DNA of 64,000 nt, from assembly GCA_012295275.1 (NCBI GenBank), contig CM022673.1, forward strand, positions 5,308,153 through 5,372,152, given 5' to 3'. The notes beneath the pieces were generated by a model. The model worked only from the letters and a program-made list of their open reading frames with translations, did no database searches and was not told the DNA's origin. This document shows, piece after piece, positions 61,890-64,000 of the stretch; the stretch's first letter is position 1; each line of letters starts with the position of its first letter. The DNA comes from Chrysomallon squamiferum. Its lineage: Eukaryota; Mollusca; Gastropoda; Neomphalida; Peltospiridae. The translations under genes were made by a program, and so were the position numbers.

Positions 61890-63099
61890 ATTATTATCAT
61901 TCCCTACATTTCGTATTTTAATTCAGCAAGATCAATTTCCAAAGGGTTTTTGCCAAAAGTGCAAGTTGTCTCGATCAATATATTGCATAAACGTGTTTAA
62001 TTTAAAACACATTTCTCATTCCAAACACGTCACGTTGCGTCTGCTCCTCTAAATAAAACTCTTCAGTTGTCGTAGTTGTTGCAGTTGTCGCGTAAATAAA
62101 GTAACCTCTGAATGCGAGTCATCTGTTTATCAACGAAATCTTCCTCTCTCGATGAATTTATTGCCACCGCATGTTTAACAGACTCTGATAGTTTCGTTTT
62201 CTTATGCAATACCTGTTTACTTATTTGCTAGGTAATTACTGCATCTGTCGCTTACAAAGATTTACACTGAAGGAGTCCCAGTTAATATTTTTTTAATTTA
62301 TTTTCGTTTCTGTTATAGTATGGTTTTAGGTTATTATGTTCTTTATGAGGTGGTATTTTAAATCAGCCCTTTCCTCCTCCTCATCATCATTATCATTATT
62401 GTCATCATATTCATCAGTATCGTCATTATTAGTTTATAATCATCTTCATAATGTCAGCATCATATTTACTATTACATTTATTTTTATCATTATTATCTCA
62501 ATCATCGTCATTGGCATAAATAAATAAATAAATAAATAAACGAATAGATAAATAAAATAAAGGAATAAATAAATAAACGCTTCCCATTTTATCAAGACGT
62601 GACGCAGCACGTGATAAAAACGATGACCTTTGGGTGCGCCACTTCGTGTCGTCTGCTTTTGAACCGTCCCTGAGATTCATTAGGTAACTCACAGCTGGCG
62701 AAATCCTTGACCTTGAACTCCTCCGCCAGTATCTGACAAACAGGCCAAAACGAGTGTCACGGAATAAAATACTTAGACACAGGGACGTACGTAGAACGTG
62801 GAGAGAAGGGTTACTTTTCCAGTATTTGTTTGTTGTGTTTGTTTGTTTGTTTGTTTTTTTTTATTTTGTTTGTTTGTTTGTGCCCATATTTAGCTATAGG
62901 GACGTAGAATGTGAAGAGAAGAGTTACTTTTCAAATAAGATTTATTTTTTTATTTTTTATTTTTTTTAAATTTTTTATTTTTTTGAAACGGTTTAACAGA
63001 TGAGTGAATGTGTCAGGTACAAAATAAGATTTTATTTATTTATTAGAAATTTTGCCGATAATAAAATGTTTGCGTTTTGAAATCCATTCATCGCTGTTC

Positions 63100-63130
<31 letters not shown>

Positions 63131-63400
63131 GTGTTTATTTTAGGATGGTAGAGATGATCTGGCATGGTCACTGTTTTAACAAAATTCTTTTTGCTTCCAT
63201 TATTATGTATTATGAACCTGCTTGGCAACATATTTATGTGCATACAAATACATGCATACGCACTCAGTATCAAAATAATAGGCACGCACACAAACCCTAT
63301 TACATACATCTGCACCAAAGTCTTTAAAACTGGTCCACTTTAAAAAAAACCCAGTTATATACTAACATCAGCTACCTTAAATCTGACTCTCAGTATTGAG
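61890..63400. other. AT-rich spacer with small arrays
   Basis: ATC triplets 62380-62515, (AAAT)n 62518-62575, (GTTT)n 62827-62882, T/A-rich 62940-62985 and (TTTA)n 63090-63130. TGACCTTTGGGTG, a DR1-like sequence, lies near 62626. No gene. Confidence 0.5.
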
Positions 63401-63700
63401 TGTAAATCCGTGTTTATCCTGGACAAAGCGCTAACAACTGTCTGAATCCAGTGCGTTAATCACGATGTTTTCAATCAAAAGGAAGACGATTAACTCCAGC
63501 TACAACCTGGGTACAAACAAGCCAACTCTCTGTGTAATTACTGCCAACACGAGGGCGTCCACGTCTCCAACTCGGTATGTGTAAGAACTCCGCTACAGAA
63601 CCCAAAGTAACTTCATTAGCAAAGATTTACACTGTTACAAGTAACAACTAACAAATGTGTGTGATGGGCAGAGTGGGTTAAAAATTCCTGTTAGAGGGAA
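63401..63700 (+). other. Possible exon edge
   Basis: A non-repetitive stretch includes an ATG at 63464, MFSIKRKTINSSYNLG and about 20 further codons, reaching a donor-like CGGTATGTGTAAG near 63571. It is short, without an acceptor or known motif. Confidence 0.18.
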
Positions 63701-63818
63701 ATAAGATCTTCAGATTTTATTTAATCTTGTTTTTTTTTTGTTTTTTTTATGTGTTGAGTACTTTAATTGTTAGTACTGTTTTAATTTATTTTACTACAAT
63801 CACCATGTAGCCCAATTT

Positions 63819-63852
63819 CTGCTGCTGTTGCTGCTGCTGTTGCTGCTGCTGT
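63819..63852. repeat. CTG/TTG triplet tract
   Basis: On the minus strand it reads CAG CAG CAG CAA in near-perfect 12-base periodicity, 11 triplets, preceded by TTGTACAG. Confidence 0.9.
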
Positions 63853-64000
63853 ACAATAATATTTATTTTTAGAAACAATTGTTTTCACTCTCTAACTTTT
63901 TACTTAGTTATTTATTTATTAACTAACTTTGGTTTTACGTTTTTGGTTTTCCTCATTAGCGAAATGGACGTTTAGATTTAAAATTGAAAAATCTGAATTA
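63853..64000. other. AT-rich end of window
   Basis: No supported feature. Confidence 0.45.

Overview
The window is nuclear DNA from an animal. It is AT-rich, has no bacterial-style gene packing, and is full of long near-perfect microsatellites: (CT)n/(GA)n, (TAA)n, (TACA)n/(TATG)n, (CA)n, (TA)n and imperfect (ACT)n. It also holds many poly-A/poly-T runs, decayed repeats and one eukaryotic tRNA gene with internal A and B boxes. This texture, a SINE-like fragment near 42.2 kb and a GC-richer interspersed fragment near 36 kb fit a mollusc, quite possibly a cephalopod. That assignment is an inference from texture, not from a recognised protein.

No complete protein-coding gene can be named. Most long open frames are translations of microsatellites, such as runs of Leu, Ile, Ser-Leu or Arg-Glu, and are left out. 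The only confident gene is tRNA-Ala(UGC) at 8861-8932 on the minus strand.

The best protein-gene candidate lies on the plus strand between 48.8 and 53.4 kb. Exon-like segment 48985-49276 joins in phase to 50024-50317, which has a good acceptor and a GTAAGT donor. Then 53330-53432 carries an ATG, a signal-peptide-like stretch and a GTGAGT donor. If this is one gene, it encodes a secreted or membrane protein whose remaining exons lie downstream, probably beyond the window. A second, weaker signal-peptide exon is at 16709-16784. Other unassigned exon-like frames are at 2304-2496 (-), 10019-10222 (-), 12048-12317 (+), 18374-18589 (-), 34269-34483 (+) and 41065-41340 (-).

Layout. 0-8.8 kb: simple repeats, a three-copy interspersed element with TATG tails (3.56-4.1 kb), and a promoter-like CCAAT/NRF-1/ETS cluster (6.2 kb). 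8.8-18 kb: the tRNA, a 38-bp minisatellite, open frames and repeats. 18-32 kb: mostly simple repeats and AT-rich spacer, with large (ACT)n arrays. 32-42 kb: a near-perfect 37-bp inverted repeat, a transposon-like island and a 22-bp minisatellite. 42-57 kb: a SINE remnant, microsatellites and the candidate gene. 57.8-59.3 kb: a striking pentanucleotide satellite with higher-order duplication. 60.6 kb to the end: a hAT-like terminus, AT-rich spacer and a short CAG/CAA tract.
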